A DNA stretch of 64,000 nt. It comes from an uncultured bacterium (GTDB lineage: Bacteria > Bacillota > Clostridia > Lachnospirales > Lachnospiraceae). Numbering within the stretch: position 1 is the stretch's first letter; every line of letters begins with the position of its first letter. Position numbers and translations under genes: made by a program. The notes under the pieces are model-generated. The model did no database searches and was not told the origin of the DNA. It saw only the letters and a program-made list of their open reading frames with translations. Shown piece after piece: positions 53,801 to 61,398 of this stretch. The stretch covers positions 1 to 64,000 of the forward strand of contig CAJMRM010000002.1 in NCBI GenBank assembly GCA_905215775.1, read 5' to 3'.

Positions 53801-56144
53801 TATAAAGGTTCAGATCCCGCTTATTGATATGGATCTCTCCCTCCGTCCTGTGATCCTTGACGATCCAGGAATCCCCGCAGTCTTCTTCTCCATTGCAGTG
53901 GGAAAAGATTCCCGGATCCCCTGTTTCCAGATGCCGGATCCCATCCGGACGGGCATTCTCCAGATATGACTGAAAATCTCCTCCTCCCTGCTCCTCCCAT
54001 TCCTCATCCTCCAGCTCCCCTTCGGCTGCCAGCAGCATAGAAAACAGCTTCCATGCATTGGAGGGCGTAAAGCTCCGGTCCGCATTGGAAGGCGTAAGGA
54101 TTCTTTCCCCATCAGACGGGCTGGAGATTCCCGGGGTCTTTAAGGTCTGCACCTTCCTTCCGGCAGTCTCCGCCTGTATTTCTCCTCCATCCCTGGTACC
54201 CGTATACCAGATATTTTCTGTAATATCCCCGCTGTTTCCCTCTGCCCGGCTGCATACGGCCCCGTCCTGGGAGGAGGTGGTCGTCACCAGCTCCACGGGA
54301 ACATCGTCGTTATGAAGGCCGTGGAGGATATATCCATTCCTGGCCTGCATCTCCTTCCATGTATAGGTAAATCTCAGGGAGATAAAATTCTCATATGTTT
54401 CCTGGCAGTCGGCCCTGCAGCCGGACGCCTCAAAGGCGCTTTGGGAATCCGTGTCCTCCTCCGTTCCATCCTCCTCCGGTTCTTTATGGCCCTCCCTGCC
54501 GATACCGCTTTCCAGAACTCCGTTCACCTGGTCAAACGCACCTTCATCAGCGATCCAGTGAAAATGAGCGCCTCCCTCCGCCTCTGCTTCGCAGGCCTCC
54601 ACCAGAGCCAGCCACTCCTCTGCAGCCGCACGGTTTTTATCCTTTGTGACCTCTGCAGCCTCTTCCTGGGAGGCAGCTCCGCCCTTTGCCCCTCCCTCTG
54701 TACCAGATCCTGGATCCTCTTCCGGAATATCTGCCCATTGGGGAACTCCATGACCGTCGCAGTACGTCTTTGAATACCCGTAGCTTCGTCTGTCTGTATG
54801 GGAGATCTCCCCGTTTTCGTCTGTCGTTCCCTCAGCAAAGACCTGAAAGCCCTCCCATGGGGCAAAGCTGATATTTTCCTCCGAAAGCCCGCCCCCGCTC
54901 TGGCCGGCTCCAAGGCTTCCTCCGTCCTCAAACCGCTCATACAGATAAAACTGGCTCCCCTTTAAGGGCATCCCGGTCTCGTCATCCAGCTTTTTCAGGC
55001 GCACGTTGTAATCGGCCTGAAAGGTCTCCTCATGGCGGAATACCTGGAAAGACAGCTCCGGCTCTCCTCCTCCGTAAGCCGGCTCATGGGTATCATCCGG
55101 ACCGCTTCCGTCCCCCTCCTGGCTTACGACTATATAAAACACCCGGTCCGATGGAACGATCTCGATCCCGGCCTTATAGAGTCTCTGATGCTGCGGAGCA
55201 TTGACACATGCCTTAAATTCCATCCATTCATGGAGATAATCGTCGTTCCAGCTTCCCTCCGTATACCAGCCGGAATTTTTCCTCATGGTGATCTTATACC
55301 GCACCATGGTTTTATTGTATTTCTGTTCCTCTGTCATGGCGCTGTCCAGAGCGTTCTCGTTGGCCGTGGCCGAGCCGTTGTTATGGATCTTAATGGAATC
55401 TCCGCTCCAGGTGATCTCATATAATTCCTCTCCCAGAACTGACCTGGCGATATTTTTATCCTGGGACGCGTCCAGCCAGCCCACGCTCCCTCCCGTGGAT
55501 CCATTGTCCCAGACGCTCTGGGGCTCGATCTTTGCAATATCCCGGATAAATTCGCTTCCCAGAAAAAACTCGGTATCCAAAGCTCCCGGACCATCGGAGA
55601 AGGGCAGTACCGTAAACGATACTGCCGTTTCCTCAGAGGTGGCGTCCCGGATGACATCCGGCGCCTTCTTTCCTTCCTCTCCTCCATCCGCCGCCATCTG
55701 TTCCATGGCGGCTATGGCTCTTTCCTCGATCTCCGGATTGTCGGCCACCCATGCAAACTTTGTGCCAGGATCGTCCTTCACCCGATTTACCACATTTGCT
55801 CCGGACACAGTGGAGGCGATCTCTCCATAAAGCTCCGGGTCAAATTTCCGGGCCGCCTCCTTTAATGCAGACCAGTTATCCGGATACGCCCAGAACAGCC
55901 GTTTTGTCTGGAGCTCTGTCAGCGGCGACGGCAGCGTATCGTACTCATAAATATCATACCGGTCCACCTGCTTCCATCCTTTTCCCCCGTCCAGACAGTA
56001 AAACGGGGCCGTTGCCTTCTGGGGCCATACGCTGGAGGCCCTGGCCGGGAGGGGAAACGGCACCGCCAGGACCAGCAGGACTGCGGCCAGGGCCAGGGAC
56101 ATCCCCCTTTTTACCGGTTTTTTATTCCAAATGCTTTCCATCAT
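44877..56144 (-). CDS. Giant Cna-B/SpaA-type surface protein (3755 residues)
   Basis: A very large exported adhesin-like protein. Signal peptide residues 1-37. The N-terminal part (to about 370) has FYCLD (Cys50), KRLFWAYP and TKFAW stretches that recall thioester domains. From residue 380 on there are about twelve SpaA/Cna-B-like domains, each opening with a lysine (KKLDDETG, EKLDAETG, RKTDLVTG, QKTDMVTG) and ending with a Glu-bearing strand such as LAEITAPSGY, as in domains locked by Lys-Asn/Asp isopeptide bonds. A Pro/Glu-rich stalk (EIPEEPEKPEKPE) precedes the C-terminus: IPKAGD (3718-3723), a membrane helix (about 3729-3748) and RRDKLEK. No frameshift seen over 11.3 kb. The ligand is unknown. 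Confidence 0.9.
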   Translation of the reverse strand: MMESIWNKKPVKRGMSLALAAVLLVLAVPFPLPARASSVWPQKATAPFYCLDGGKGWKQVDRYDIYEYDTLPSPLTELQTKRLFWAYPDNWSALKEAARKFDPELYGEIASTVSGANVVNRVKDDPGTKFAWVADNPEIEERAIAAMEQMAADGGEEGKKAPDVIRDATSEETAVSFTVLPFSDGPGALDTEFFLGSEFIRDIAKIEPQSVWDNGSTGGSVGWLDASQDKNIARSVLGEELYEITWSGDSIKIHNNGSATANENALDSAMTEEQKYNKTMVRYKITMRKNSGWYTEGSWNDDYLHEWMEFKACVNAPQHQRLYKAGIEIVPSDRVFYIVVSQEGDGSGPDDTHEPAYGGGEPELSFQVFRHEETFQADYNVRLKKLDDETGMPLKGSQFYLYERFEDGGSLGAGQSGGGLSEENISFAPWEGFQVFAEGTTDENGEISHTDRRSYGYSKTYCDGHGVPQWADIPEEDPGSGTEGGAKGGAASQEEAAEVTKDKNRAAAEEWLALVEACEAEAEGGAHFHWIADEGAFDQVNGVLESGIGREGHKEPEEDGTEEDTDSQSAFEASGCRADCQETYENFISLRFTYTWKEMQARNGYILHGLHNDDVPVELVTTTSSQDGAVCSRAEGNSGDITENIWYTGTRDGGEIQAETAGRKVQTLKTPGISSPSDGERILTPSNADRSFTPSNAWKLFSMLLAAEGELEDEEWEEQGGGDFQSYLENARPDGIRHLETGDPGIFSHCNGEEDCGDSWIVKDHRTEGEIHINKRDLNLYKGESGEYSSFGDTEGDGSLEGAVYGLFAAEDIVHPDSELGRDGGLVNTGIVYKKDDLTAVASTDRDGNAGFTVYTEAPGTVFDYDAGKPVRRTDPSWEGPGNRYGENLSVNGNCWIGRPLILGRYYVKELSRSEGYELSVNGRSGQWTNKGAGFETPEETASLRGTAVVSMPELSASMEGEDGSGNGFDQLPFMVTSSGTVDPESGTGGYELIFSGFPENTEFFRVDTGEKEVTGPHVTGTEEILVKDENGNQIWKTADTDRSHVKYEPEYGPDGSITGQHPMSRTEPQILRAEHVPQTPVMGLTDLELDETEPMLRERASDHDLTDPEDPAFRYLKAEVEEILNRNGYEIPVMADGTCSSEELPVYSRGVRRGQTDAFGMTAAPGEPAAKTHYGAAVATISLEDLGPDAEIAAVVEKILLWYAEHPQWSFGGIDAFEASGGTYRAVLYAGASVRGSRRFFTMNEENGKAEVDKVYSVLEDPVHLRWVYQEYSREGSHCYQTERRYSMGNGAEKRYYIDVVLTPAVLVDGNGQLQDMEHSVMVYHKAGERIVDYIDGDPDHGWQVPLTETVDKVEITTEKELADTDVRLELAEYDRKTGIHRVRIASRGTDSFGNSFSDENGRLTLSFMAKLPEKQTVLTKEEIDSLGAGNVYGYRAGDPIGFAEYLVRFGNISISASALAGEEGADTYIVAKHLVYRGQHKIAEDGDTGLAPVQVLERPVRQRVKVVKDVDSGEALGNFRFKIYLRSNLERLYCGKDGTIVWTDQNGTAVDVNQYHRVFPELVQKLYTEKTERGVLEDHNYEKFFHAVRTADTDKWDLEGQVVNSSFKPFARSLLTGVENTVNSSPEARENAKRSDAVRQFAVTWYLEDQVKEELAGNGMEAVYGDQVYDRALYRAILEAEEYLKPFFKYDLDSLYSIRWDSEENGGIDRDKTTLSAWQLKMSGGEAEYAFGISEYLPYGAYVLAEQQPFKAQWMDFENRHYRIDPPKEIVLPSVYEDGWAEIPGRFSEELVYNSKEPPEQTAGRYRIRFDGVKKGNETEPDGKYVVKGHGHKGDFFVYPYGEEQDRSSWDGKYAHMLEPWSQTENFVFQTFLNRLYRARLRIEKLDAETGEQILHDEAVFALYKAERNGEKDGDGAVKRYETETVIQGSRPFLEAMGASGIMPFARQTGMEAGRRRPDMETSGGIPGPGGLFYGTVPAGTPVCREEDCIIFRDPSGVRTGDFLSLSSVYDGDGEEPLQITGCVETPEPLPAGVYVLAELLAPAGYVRSRPVPVEIYSDGIRYYTGDSQDKKAAVRFGSGKRGEDVEDTARIYVNNTAVSLEVSKMKTQASYEGMKVSGRVEGSLSFLGAVYGLENLELAYNSMGKYQGFGWKKGTLEYLEERKAAGERVEIVYENGIFQGYGYVTRTLETADDQNRYVAGAEMALFEAIEIRPSGDTGDHRMEGVEVQRDRNGNVLDIRVKKGYAGSALRFKKDEEDRWTLQEEKREDTSVLFYDLGNLRVLETGDDGSVYGFGRDGEKIRITQDTRSVYAFQGGQPLLELTGGELSRLVYDPGAKAFLSMDPETEVYHLNQEMQRDACVDPYTGLAYVEKSGTGPLGKEESHYFVWPVISFYDGYGNRIAREKILTGRPGEVNAGTENAYLTGTWEPGTGKLEKRLKPFYDAYGMVRYYSVNGEMYKKGRAVYDRDGDYLYFRYDDLLEQYHKASYTMGEPEALYETGDPGTEGDDRPVQHRNGEFWIIPNRWTSGESSPQDPSGGESTWGQADMLRRVIPGTYIMEETGVPPGYTRAFPQAVRAEETRNVQRTAMTDEKIRAEILKTDGTETYRIPVVNGENGHTEEWAVEAAGFYSHQAVKGAELALYPARRVYSQDLEKYPKGYYLVKKGNSPAVWNTEDPVDNHPVPVTARWITDGRPMYFEGIPAGDYILEELKTPPGYLPSSMEITIKAVDELQSFVLKDDHTKLEIYKYEEDEKGNRQPLPERHGAELTLYPAVLEEDGTVMTENGAYVYQKGNPVDTWITDDLSFYGTELSQAYESMFQEYGTDFDAFSWKAYDGTRTGTGERMESRSTGNGETTVQLWSLSDGSCLRVTASRTGVGGNWKFEYQYRYKTGMFRDGPAACSYDIRGGLHRIDRIPEGYYVLVETETPGGYETAEPVLVQVKEESWVIRYYVENRRRQWYADKTDERGRQVCGARLALYRADENGGFSADEALLEDTWTSGREGTYTADDLAEGRIPKGYGPGDLRLHRLPPVREGTYYLAELRTPDHFSAMEPQKLELGKDSGGVIRAVNRLSRGRIEILKLDAQWHEKPLPGAWFEVKNVKTGEIFRMVTGADGKAVSGELPAAYLGDDGRAVPYEYQVREIQAPEGFCLDNRVWKFWFDNTHTPLTVKKIRVENEETRLWFSKSSFHTDHFVKGARLAIYNAGAEDGQMRPWGDPLEVWVSGPEPHLVSGKLSGGRTYFLVEEEAPEGYSPAEPVMFTVSDDGRSITEISSASSLVQIRYDAEKERIGSILVRGRRARKGWITLKREGEEILTAPMTGNLTAFREAAEKEGAGAALTWEETILFSDGSRVTAERETVCLWDENRERILKDRQRMPAGTRYTFCGRGHTLLEAWETGDGGLTHEIVNEENGQGELLLERGETYTLEEIVVFSDGSEFLSGRLSVSIDENGKMVLADLKNKETDVRIRKTDLVTGEEISGALLSIKSMDGKLVKEWRSGEEIKLTGILKPGEAYLLAEVLPASGYAWAEEIPFTVGQDGGIQRVRMEDRPTRAEIQKTDMVTGEELPGAVLVLKDKSGRVVDRWTSGNTPHRITGRLEAGERYTLAEITAPSGYQIAEEVTFTVSENGAIDRVIMEDKRKEPEIPEEPEKPEKPERPAPDPDREPEPEMPEWPETPETEAPGEPKKKGIITARYEIELDGRGTLRIDRPSRIRTGIPKAGDHQRPGIYGVLAVLGILGGIVCLILWRRDKLEK

Positions 56145-56198
56145 ATTCTTATCCTTTCTTGATCCTCCCAGCCAGAAAAACGGCCTCCCGGTGCAGAC

Positions 56199-59100
56199 CT
56201 ACCGGCTCTCCTCCAGAGCCCTTCCCAGAACCTGTATCCTTCCGTTTACAGTCCAGGCTCCAGAGCTGTCCACCGTGTACCCGTCGGGCGTCACCGTATC
56301 CGACAGCATTCTGCCGCTTTCCGGCTCCAGGTAATAGCATCTTCCATTGATCCAGTTCCATCCGGTCATCATCCTGCCGCTGGGGCCAAAGGCATACCAG
56401 CTTTCTCCGATCCTGTGCCAGCCTGTGTACATGCGTCCCAGGCCTCCGTCGGAAATATCATGGAGGTAATACCATCTTCCGTCTGCCGGGTCCTGGAACC
56501 AGCCGGTCACCATGGATCCGTCACCAGAAAACCGGAACCAGGACGTGCTTTCCTGGCCCTCCTTCGCATAAGGATTATGGATATAGGCCCATTCATTGGC
56601 GTAGGTTCGCCCGCCACTGGTAAAGATCCACCTTCCCGATCCATCCTGCACCCATACGCCTGTAACGCTTCCTTTGGGAGCCTGCACATCCGCCGTCTTT
56701 TTTCCCTTCGTGGTAATTCCCGAAGAAGCGCTGCCCGAGGAGCTGCCTCCAGAGCTGCCGGAACCAGAGGGACGGTAGGTCCGGTCCTCCATCCTGAAAT
56801 TCAGAGTCACTGGGATCTCCTTCTTTTTATCCCCGGAGCTCACAACAACCGCCGTGGTTTTCTGCGCAGCATACGGACTCCTCTTCATGGCCTCCCGGAT
56901 CCATCCGGCATTCACGGCCGGAGTCACAAGCCCGTCCCTGCTGACAGACAGAAGTGTCTCGTCCGTCTTCCACTCTGGAACCGGCCAGTCCTCCGCAGCC
57001 TCCCCTTCCGGCCTCCGGGGATACAGAACCGCCGTCACCCTCTGGCTCCCGGTTCCGGTCCATGTGAGCACTGGCTCCCACCGGCGGCCGGTCTTGGTAA
57101 GTACCATGTCAAATTCCAGCCTTTCCCGGTCCGCCTGGATCTCCTCGGCCAGCACCTTCGTCTGATCCACCGTCACAAACGATACCTCTGCCCGGCAGGA
57201 AGCCATCTGGCGGTTCCCCAGGGAATCGTCCGCCATGACCGTCACAAGAGCCGTCCTTTTTCCTCCCCCGTTCCGTCTGGCGTAGGGGTCCGCCTTGTGA
57301 GCCGCATCATCTGCCGCCATGATATCCCGGATCCACCTGGTATCCCTCACAGCCTCCACTCTGGCGTTTTTATAATCCTCCTCCGTGTTTCCCTGCCCGT
57401 AGCCGCCGGCGTCCACCCGGATCACATTTTTATCGTCCACGGACCAGGAAACATCTCTTTTATCAAAATAATCCGGAGAAAAAACAGCGCTCAGTGTCTG
57501 CGGACCAGTAACTGTCACCGTGTCCACCGGAGATTTCCTGTCGCCCGTCAGCGTCCTTGTGACCGTAAAGAAAAGCTCCTCCCGGTCCAGAAAGGCCCCC
57601 TCTGCCGCCACCCGGGTCCTATCCTTTATCTGGAAGGTGACTGGGATCCGGCAGTTGGCCGTCAGAGGCTTCCCCTCAAAGCTGGCTGCCGGCCTGGTTT
57701 TGGCAGTCAGTACAGCCAGTCCTCCCAATGTCCCGTTTCCGTAGATCGTATCCGGGATCGGATACTGGAATCCTTTATCTGCCTGCTCCTTCTCCGCTCT
57801 TTCTATAATATCCCGGAAAAAACCGGCCGTCAGATCCAGCTCCAGAGATGCGCTCATCTCCGTATAGCCTTCGCTGTCCTCGTCGGGATTGTGTTTTAAA
57901 CGGAGAAGCTCCCCGTCGTCCACACTCCACTGGATCCGGTTGTCGGCCACGTCATTGTTCTTGTCCACAACCGCCTCCACCTTCACCTCCTGGACCTTTG
58001 TTCCCTCCTCCAGGCTTCCGTTTATGTATCTGGCGATGAGCTTTCCCGCATCATTTCTCACCTCTGTGACGATGGAAGGGGATTTTCTGTCTCCCGTCCT
58101 CTCCTCTGTCACATGGAAGGCCAGCTCCTCCGGCGCCACGCGGATATCGGCCGCCACCTTTTTATACACAGCTGAAATTTCCGTATCATGCTCCGGCATC
58201 ACAAAGGTATAGGCGCCTCCGGTCTGGTACGCCATGGGCATTTTCCCGCCTGCGGCTGCCGTATAGAAGGGAACGCCGTCCATCTGGTACTTTTCTTCTC
58301 CGGTGTTTCTTGGGGCTGTGATCACCGTAACTGTATCTCCCGCTGCCACGGCTCCCCGGTGGGACTTATCCAGCTCCTTGCTGTAAGCGGATCCGCCCCT
58401 GGCCGTCATGGATGCCACATCGTAATAATTCTGCACATTGGCCGCCGTGTCGATCTGGAGCACCGATACCAGAAAGCCCCGCACCGGCCGTCCTGTCTTT
58501 CCCGGTGCAAAGTGATCCGGGAAAAATTCCATTTCCTTCACCGAATCCTCCGTATCGATCACATGAAGGGCTCCTTCCTCCAGCTCCTCATAAAAGTACC
58601 GTTCCTCCTCCGGCCTGGTGCTCTGCCCCTGGATAAGGGTAAACCCATTGTCCTTCCCGTGCCAGAAGCCGATATGGGCGTCATAGCCAAAGCGGTTGTC
58701 ATCCGGGATCCCGGAGCCGCAGACTCCGGCCATGATCTTTCCCTCCGTATCCGCAAACAGATAGGCCAGATCTGCTCCGGCCTCTGTTCCATACCGGAAA
58801 TGAAAGCCCGTATCATGGGTTCCGATGAATGTTCCCTCCCGCGCGCTGCTTCCCAGGCCCGAGCTGGCGATCTTTCCCTCAAACCTGGCTACCTTCATTT
58901 TTCCCGAGGCATATTTTCCCGTCACGCCTCCAATGGACTGGGATCCGCTGCCCCCAATGGTTCCCATGATGTGGACATTAAAAATATCCGTATCGTTCTG
59001 AAAGCCTGTGATCCCTCCCACATGGCCGCCGCCCTGGATCCTGGCACTCAGGCTGTCTCCGGTGTTTACCTCACAGTCTGAGATCACCGAGCCTGCGGCC

Positions 59101-59930
59101 TTTCCGGCGATCCCTCCGGCAAAGGTCTCCTTTCCCTTTCCCAGATCCATGGCAACATGGTCGGCCGTACAGTTTTCCACCACCGTATCCGCGATCTCTC
59201 CGGCAATTCCTCCGGTATTTCCCGCTGTCTTTAAGGCTCCGGCCACAGCCACATTCCGGATCACGCTGTTTTCTGCGCTGCCGGCCAGGATCCCGGCCGT
59301 TTCTCCCGCCGTGATCACATGCCCGGGTCTCACCGTAAGGTCTGTGATCTCTGAATCCTTTATAGCTCCGAACAGCCCCATATGGCTCCAGTCCGGCCGG
59401 TAAAGACGGAAATTGGAAATGGTCCTTCCATTGCCGTCAAAGCGGCCCCGGAAGGCCGGGATACGATCCGAATGGATCTGGGAGCTGTCCTGATAAAAGC
59501 CTATGGGGATCCATTCCATCCCTCCAAGATCGATGTCCCGCGTAAGCTCAAAGCAGGCGCCGGAATAATCGCCCGGATACGTTCCCTCTCCCTCTCGGAT
59601 CTCCATTTCCATGGCTGCCAGCCTGGAAAGCCCCATAAGCTGCGCCTTCGTGGAGATCTGGAACGGCTTTTCCTGGCTGCCATCCCCTCTGGTTCCATCC
59701 AGAAAGCTCAGGTCCCCGACCCAGTTTTCCCACAGTTCCCCGGATTCCGGTATCAGAAGCGGGCGGGCAAGCGCGTTGGAGCCTGTGGCCCTGAGGACGG
59801 TATCCGTCTGTTCCCAGGCAAATCCTCTCACCGGCTCTCCCAGTACAAGGCCCGCGCACAGACAGAATGCCGCCGCACGTCCGGCCTTCCCGGCCAGTCT
59901 CCTTTTCATTTCACGTTTTTCAAGCTGCAT
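56199..59930 (-). CDS. Exported GLUG-repeat protein with C-terminal cell-wall-binding repeats (1243 residues)
   Basis: Start is ATG 59930 behind AGGAGG (an upstream in-frame extension overlaps the previous gene). A signal peptide (about residues 1-38) is followed by a beta-helix-like GLUG region (about 80-390: FRGRFDGNGRTISNFRLY, NTGGIAGEIADTVVENC). A bacterial repeat domain with FVMPEHDTEISAVYK comes next (about 500-590), then three related domains of 130-177 residues (595-1051) each with a TGDRKSP-like element and a WSVDD or comparable strand, an S/G linker, and W/Y/G-rich cell-wall-binding repeats (DGRWYYLHDISDGG). It lies 54 bp upstream of the giant gene on the same strand. Probably a non-covalently wall-bound adhesin or partner of the giant. 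Ligand unknown. Confidence 0.87.
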   Translation of the reverse strand: MQLEKREMKRRLAGKAGRAAAFCLCAGLVLGEPVRGFAWEQTDTVLRATGSNALARPLLIPESGELWENWVGDLSFLDGTRGDGSQEKPFQISTKAQLMGLSRLAAMEMEIREGEGTYPGDYSGACFELTRDIDLGGMEWIPIGFYQDSSQIHSDRIPAFRGRFDGNGRTISNFRLYRPDWSHMGLFGAIKDSEITDLTVRPGHVITAGETAGILAGSAENSVIRNVAVAGALKTAGNTGGIAGEIADTVVENCTADHVAMDLGKGKETFAGGIAGKAAGSVISDCEVNTGDSLSARIQGGGHVGGITGFQNDTDIFNVHIMGTIGGSGSQSIGGVTGKYASGKMKVARFEGKIASSGLGSSAREGTFIGTHDTGFHFRYGTEAGADLAYLFADTEGKIMAGVCGSGIPDDNRFGYDAHIGFWHGKDNGFTLIQGQSTRPEEERYFYEELEEGALHVIDTEDSVKEMEFFPDHFAPGKTGRPVRGFLVSVLQIDTAANVQNYYDVASMTARGGSAYSKELDKSHRGAVAAGDTVTVITAPRNTGEEKYQMDGVPFYTAAAGGKMPMAYQTGGAYTFVMPEHDTEISAVYKKVAADIRVAPEELAFHVTEERTGDRKSPSIVTEVRNDAGKLIARYINGSLEEGTKVQEVKVEAVVDKNNDVADNRIQWSVDDGELLRLKHNPDEDSEGYTEMSASLELDLTAGFFRDIIERAEKEQADKGFQYPIPDTIYGNGTLGGLAVLTAKTRPAASFEGKPLTANCRIPVTFQIKDRTRVAAEGAFLDREELFFTVTRTLTGDRKSPVDTVTVTGPQTLSAVFSPDYFDKRDVSWSVDDKNVIRVDAGGYGQGNTEEDYKNARVEAVRDTRWIRDIMAADDAAHKADPYARRNGGGKRTALVTVMADDSLGNRQMASCRAEVSFVTVDQTKVLAEEIQADRERLEFDMVLTKTGRRWEPVLTWTGTGSQRVTAVLYPRRPEGEAAEDWPVPEWKTDETLLSVSRDGLVTPAVNAGWIREAMKRSPYAAQKTTAVVVSSGDKKKEIPVTLNFRMEDRTYRPSGSGSSGGSSSGSASSGITTKGKKTADVQAPKGSVTGVWVQDGSGRWIFTSGGRTYANEWAYIHNPYAKEGQESTSWFRFSGDGSMVTGWFQDPADGRWYYLHDISDGGLGRMYTGWHRIGESWYAFGPSGRMMTGWNWINGRCYYLEPESGRMLSDTVTPDGYTVDSSGAWTVNGRIQVLGRALEESR

Positions 59931-59994
59931 ACATTTTCCTCCTGTTGCAATAAAAATCCATAGCCTCTGTCCCCGGTCCTGCCAGACCCAGGGC

Positions 59995-61236
59995 CTACGG
60001 CTGCGGCAGGCAGTACGCCGGACGGAGGCCGAAGCTTCCATCAGAAACCTCTGCCGGGCCTATGGTCCCATCCCTCAGATCCACTGCATATGCCTCTGTT
60101 CCGTATGTAAAAACTCCGTTTTCCGTTTCCCGGTAAACGGGAGTCCGGAGCCAGTATCCCTGGCTGTACGGACTTTCCCCTGAGTCCCCAGCCCACAGCT
60201 CCTTTCTATACCGCATCGCCTCCTCCACCGACAGAAGGAACATCCGGTCTGACATCATCTGCGGAGGGAGCGTATATTTCACCAGCTCCGTTTCTGCCGC
60301 TTCTCCCTCTGTACCCGGAGAGGTCTGTCCAAGAAAGGACGTGCGGACCCCGACGTTTACAGGCATAAGGGCCCCGGCTCCCATCTGGAGCCCGGCTTCT
60401 CCCGTACAGCGGTCCCGGAGCCACTTCCGTATCTCTGAGTCCTTATAATTATTATTTTTTCCAAATGTGAGGATCGTTTTCTGGGAATCTGTACTGTCCA
60501 TATCTGACCGTATGACAGTTTCGCATAAGAATAATGCGCATTTCTGATGATCGGATTCTGCACTGCTGTAATCGTCGTCCACGCACCGGAACTGGTACGT
60601 GCTGTTCCCGAGCCTTCTCGTCTGGACATCGCCCACGGCCCACCGGCCGGTCTCCATCGGTTCATCTCCGTCCAGAGGATCCCTGCACCGGTCACAAAGC
60701 CTGTCCCGGTCCGCATCCAGATGCCCCAGGGCGGCCGGGGACCGGACCTTTCTCAGGCCGCAGAGGCGGCAGGTCAGCTCCTCCCGGCCGCCCCAGAGAC
60801 ACGTCCCGGCTTCCAGGATCCTGGTCTCCCACCGGTGGGTACACGCTTCCTGGTCCGGACGCCGCTCAAACCCGATGCGGCAGGTCACATATCTCCGTCC
60901 TTTTTCTTCATATTCCTCGATTTTTGTATTGGAAATATTGATGGCCTCCGGGAACATCTGGGCGATCACCAGGGTCTCCGGCTCATAATCCTCCCCGGTG
61001 ATAAAAAATTCCTCCCGCTCCCTGCCGGCTCCTGCGGAAACCAGCTCCATGAGAAGGCGGCGGCATTCCTGGTCTCCGGAAACCATATATTCCGGTCCTC
61101 CCGATATCCTCTCCCGGTCCAGTAGTCCGGCGTAGGACTGCATATCCAGACAGACCGCCCTTCCTGTACAAAGCCCCGACAACACCGCCGCCGCTCCGGC
61201 CGCTGCCAGGATTCCTCCTATTCTGCTTTTTTTCAT
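59995..61236 (-). CDS. Exported protein with Cys/His motif and C-terminal DUF6273-like domain
   Basis: A 413-residue protein with a signal peptide (about residues 1-29). The middle has a Cys/His array (ACTHRW, GTCLWGG, LTCRLCG, then LGHLDADRDRLCDRC) resembling small zinc-binding modules common in gut bacterial surface proteins. The last 190 residues, from RWAVGDVQTR through EIRKWLRDR and YWLRTPV to FGLRPAYCL, match the DUF6273 pattern. First gene of the four-gene surface operon, with its own promoter and a GGAGG site 4 bp before the ATG. Role unknown; perhaps an early assembly or recognition component. Confidence 0.82.
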   Translation of the reverse strand: MKKSRIGGILAAAGAAAVLSGLCTGRAVCLDMQSYAGLLDRERISGGPEYMVSGDQECRRLLMELVSAGAGREREEFFITGEDYEPETLVIAQMFPEAINISNTKIEEYEEKGRRYVTCRIGFERRPDQEACTHRWETRILEAGTCLWGGREELTCRLCGLRKVRSPAALGHLDADRDRLCDRCRDPLDGDEPMETGRWAVGDVQTRRLGNSTYQFRCVDDDYSSAESDHQKCALFLCETVIRSDMDSTDSQKTILTFGKNNNYKDSEIRKWLRDRCTGEAGLQMGAGALMPVNVGVRTSFLGQTSPGTEGEAAETELVKYTLPPQMMSDRMFLLSVEEAMRYRKELWAGDSGESPYSQGYWLRTPVYRETENGVFTYGTEAYAVDLRDGTIGPAEVSDGSFGLRPAYCLPQP

Positions 61237-61327
61237 AATACCTCCAGGGTCTTTTGGCCGATGATGCCAAAGAATTGTGTGTTAAAAGAAATGTGTTTTG
61301 AAATTCTGCGGGATGCTTTCTACGGAC

Positions 61328-61357
61328 AGTATACCATTAAACGTTCCGGTGTGTCCA
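61328..61357 (-). promoter_or_regulatory. Promoter of the surface-protein operon
   Basis: On the minus strand TGGACA (61357-61352), 18 bp, TATACT (61333-61328), about 90 bp upstream of the first start codon. The leader contains a TTTGGC/GCCAAA hairpin just before the ribosome binding site. The remainder of the 61237-61512 gap holds the upstream operon's terminator and nothing else I can identify. Confidence 0.55.
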
Positions 61358-61367
61358 TGGAGGATCC

Positions 61368-61398
61368 ATAAAAAATGCATGGTAAAAACCATGCATTT
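61368..61398 (-). terminator. Intrinsic terminator of the pilus operon
   Basis: AAATGCATGG (61373-61382) and CCATGCATTT (61389-61398) pair perfectly; on the minus strand the stem runs into TTTTT. It separates the pilus/secretion operon from the surface-protein operon. Confidence 0.8.

Noticed and set aside
44787..55830. Numerous plus-strand open frames opposite the giant gene
   Set aside because: They are shadows of the 11.3-kb reading frame, with atypical composition and no consistent ribosome binding sites.
56415..57899. Plus-strand open frame of 494 codons
   Set aside because: It lies wholly opposite the 1243-residue surface protein, whose signal peptide, GLUG and wall-binding repeats are clear. 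The plus-strand product is R/P/H-rich with no recognisable motif, as expected for a GC-rich shadow frame.
61237..61370. Cyclic-di-GMP riboswitch ahead of the surface operon
   Set aside because: Such switches often control pili and adhesins, so I looked for the conserved core. Only a small TTTGGC/GCCAAA hairpin is present.
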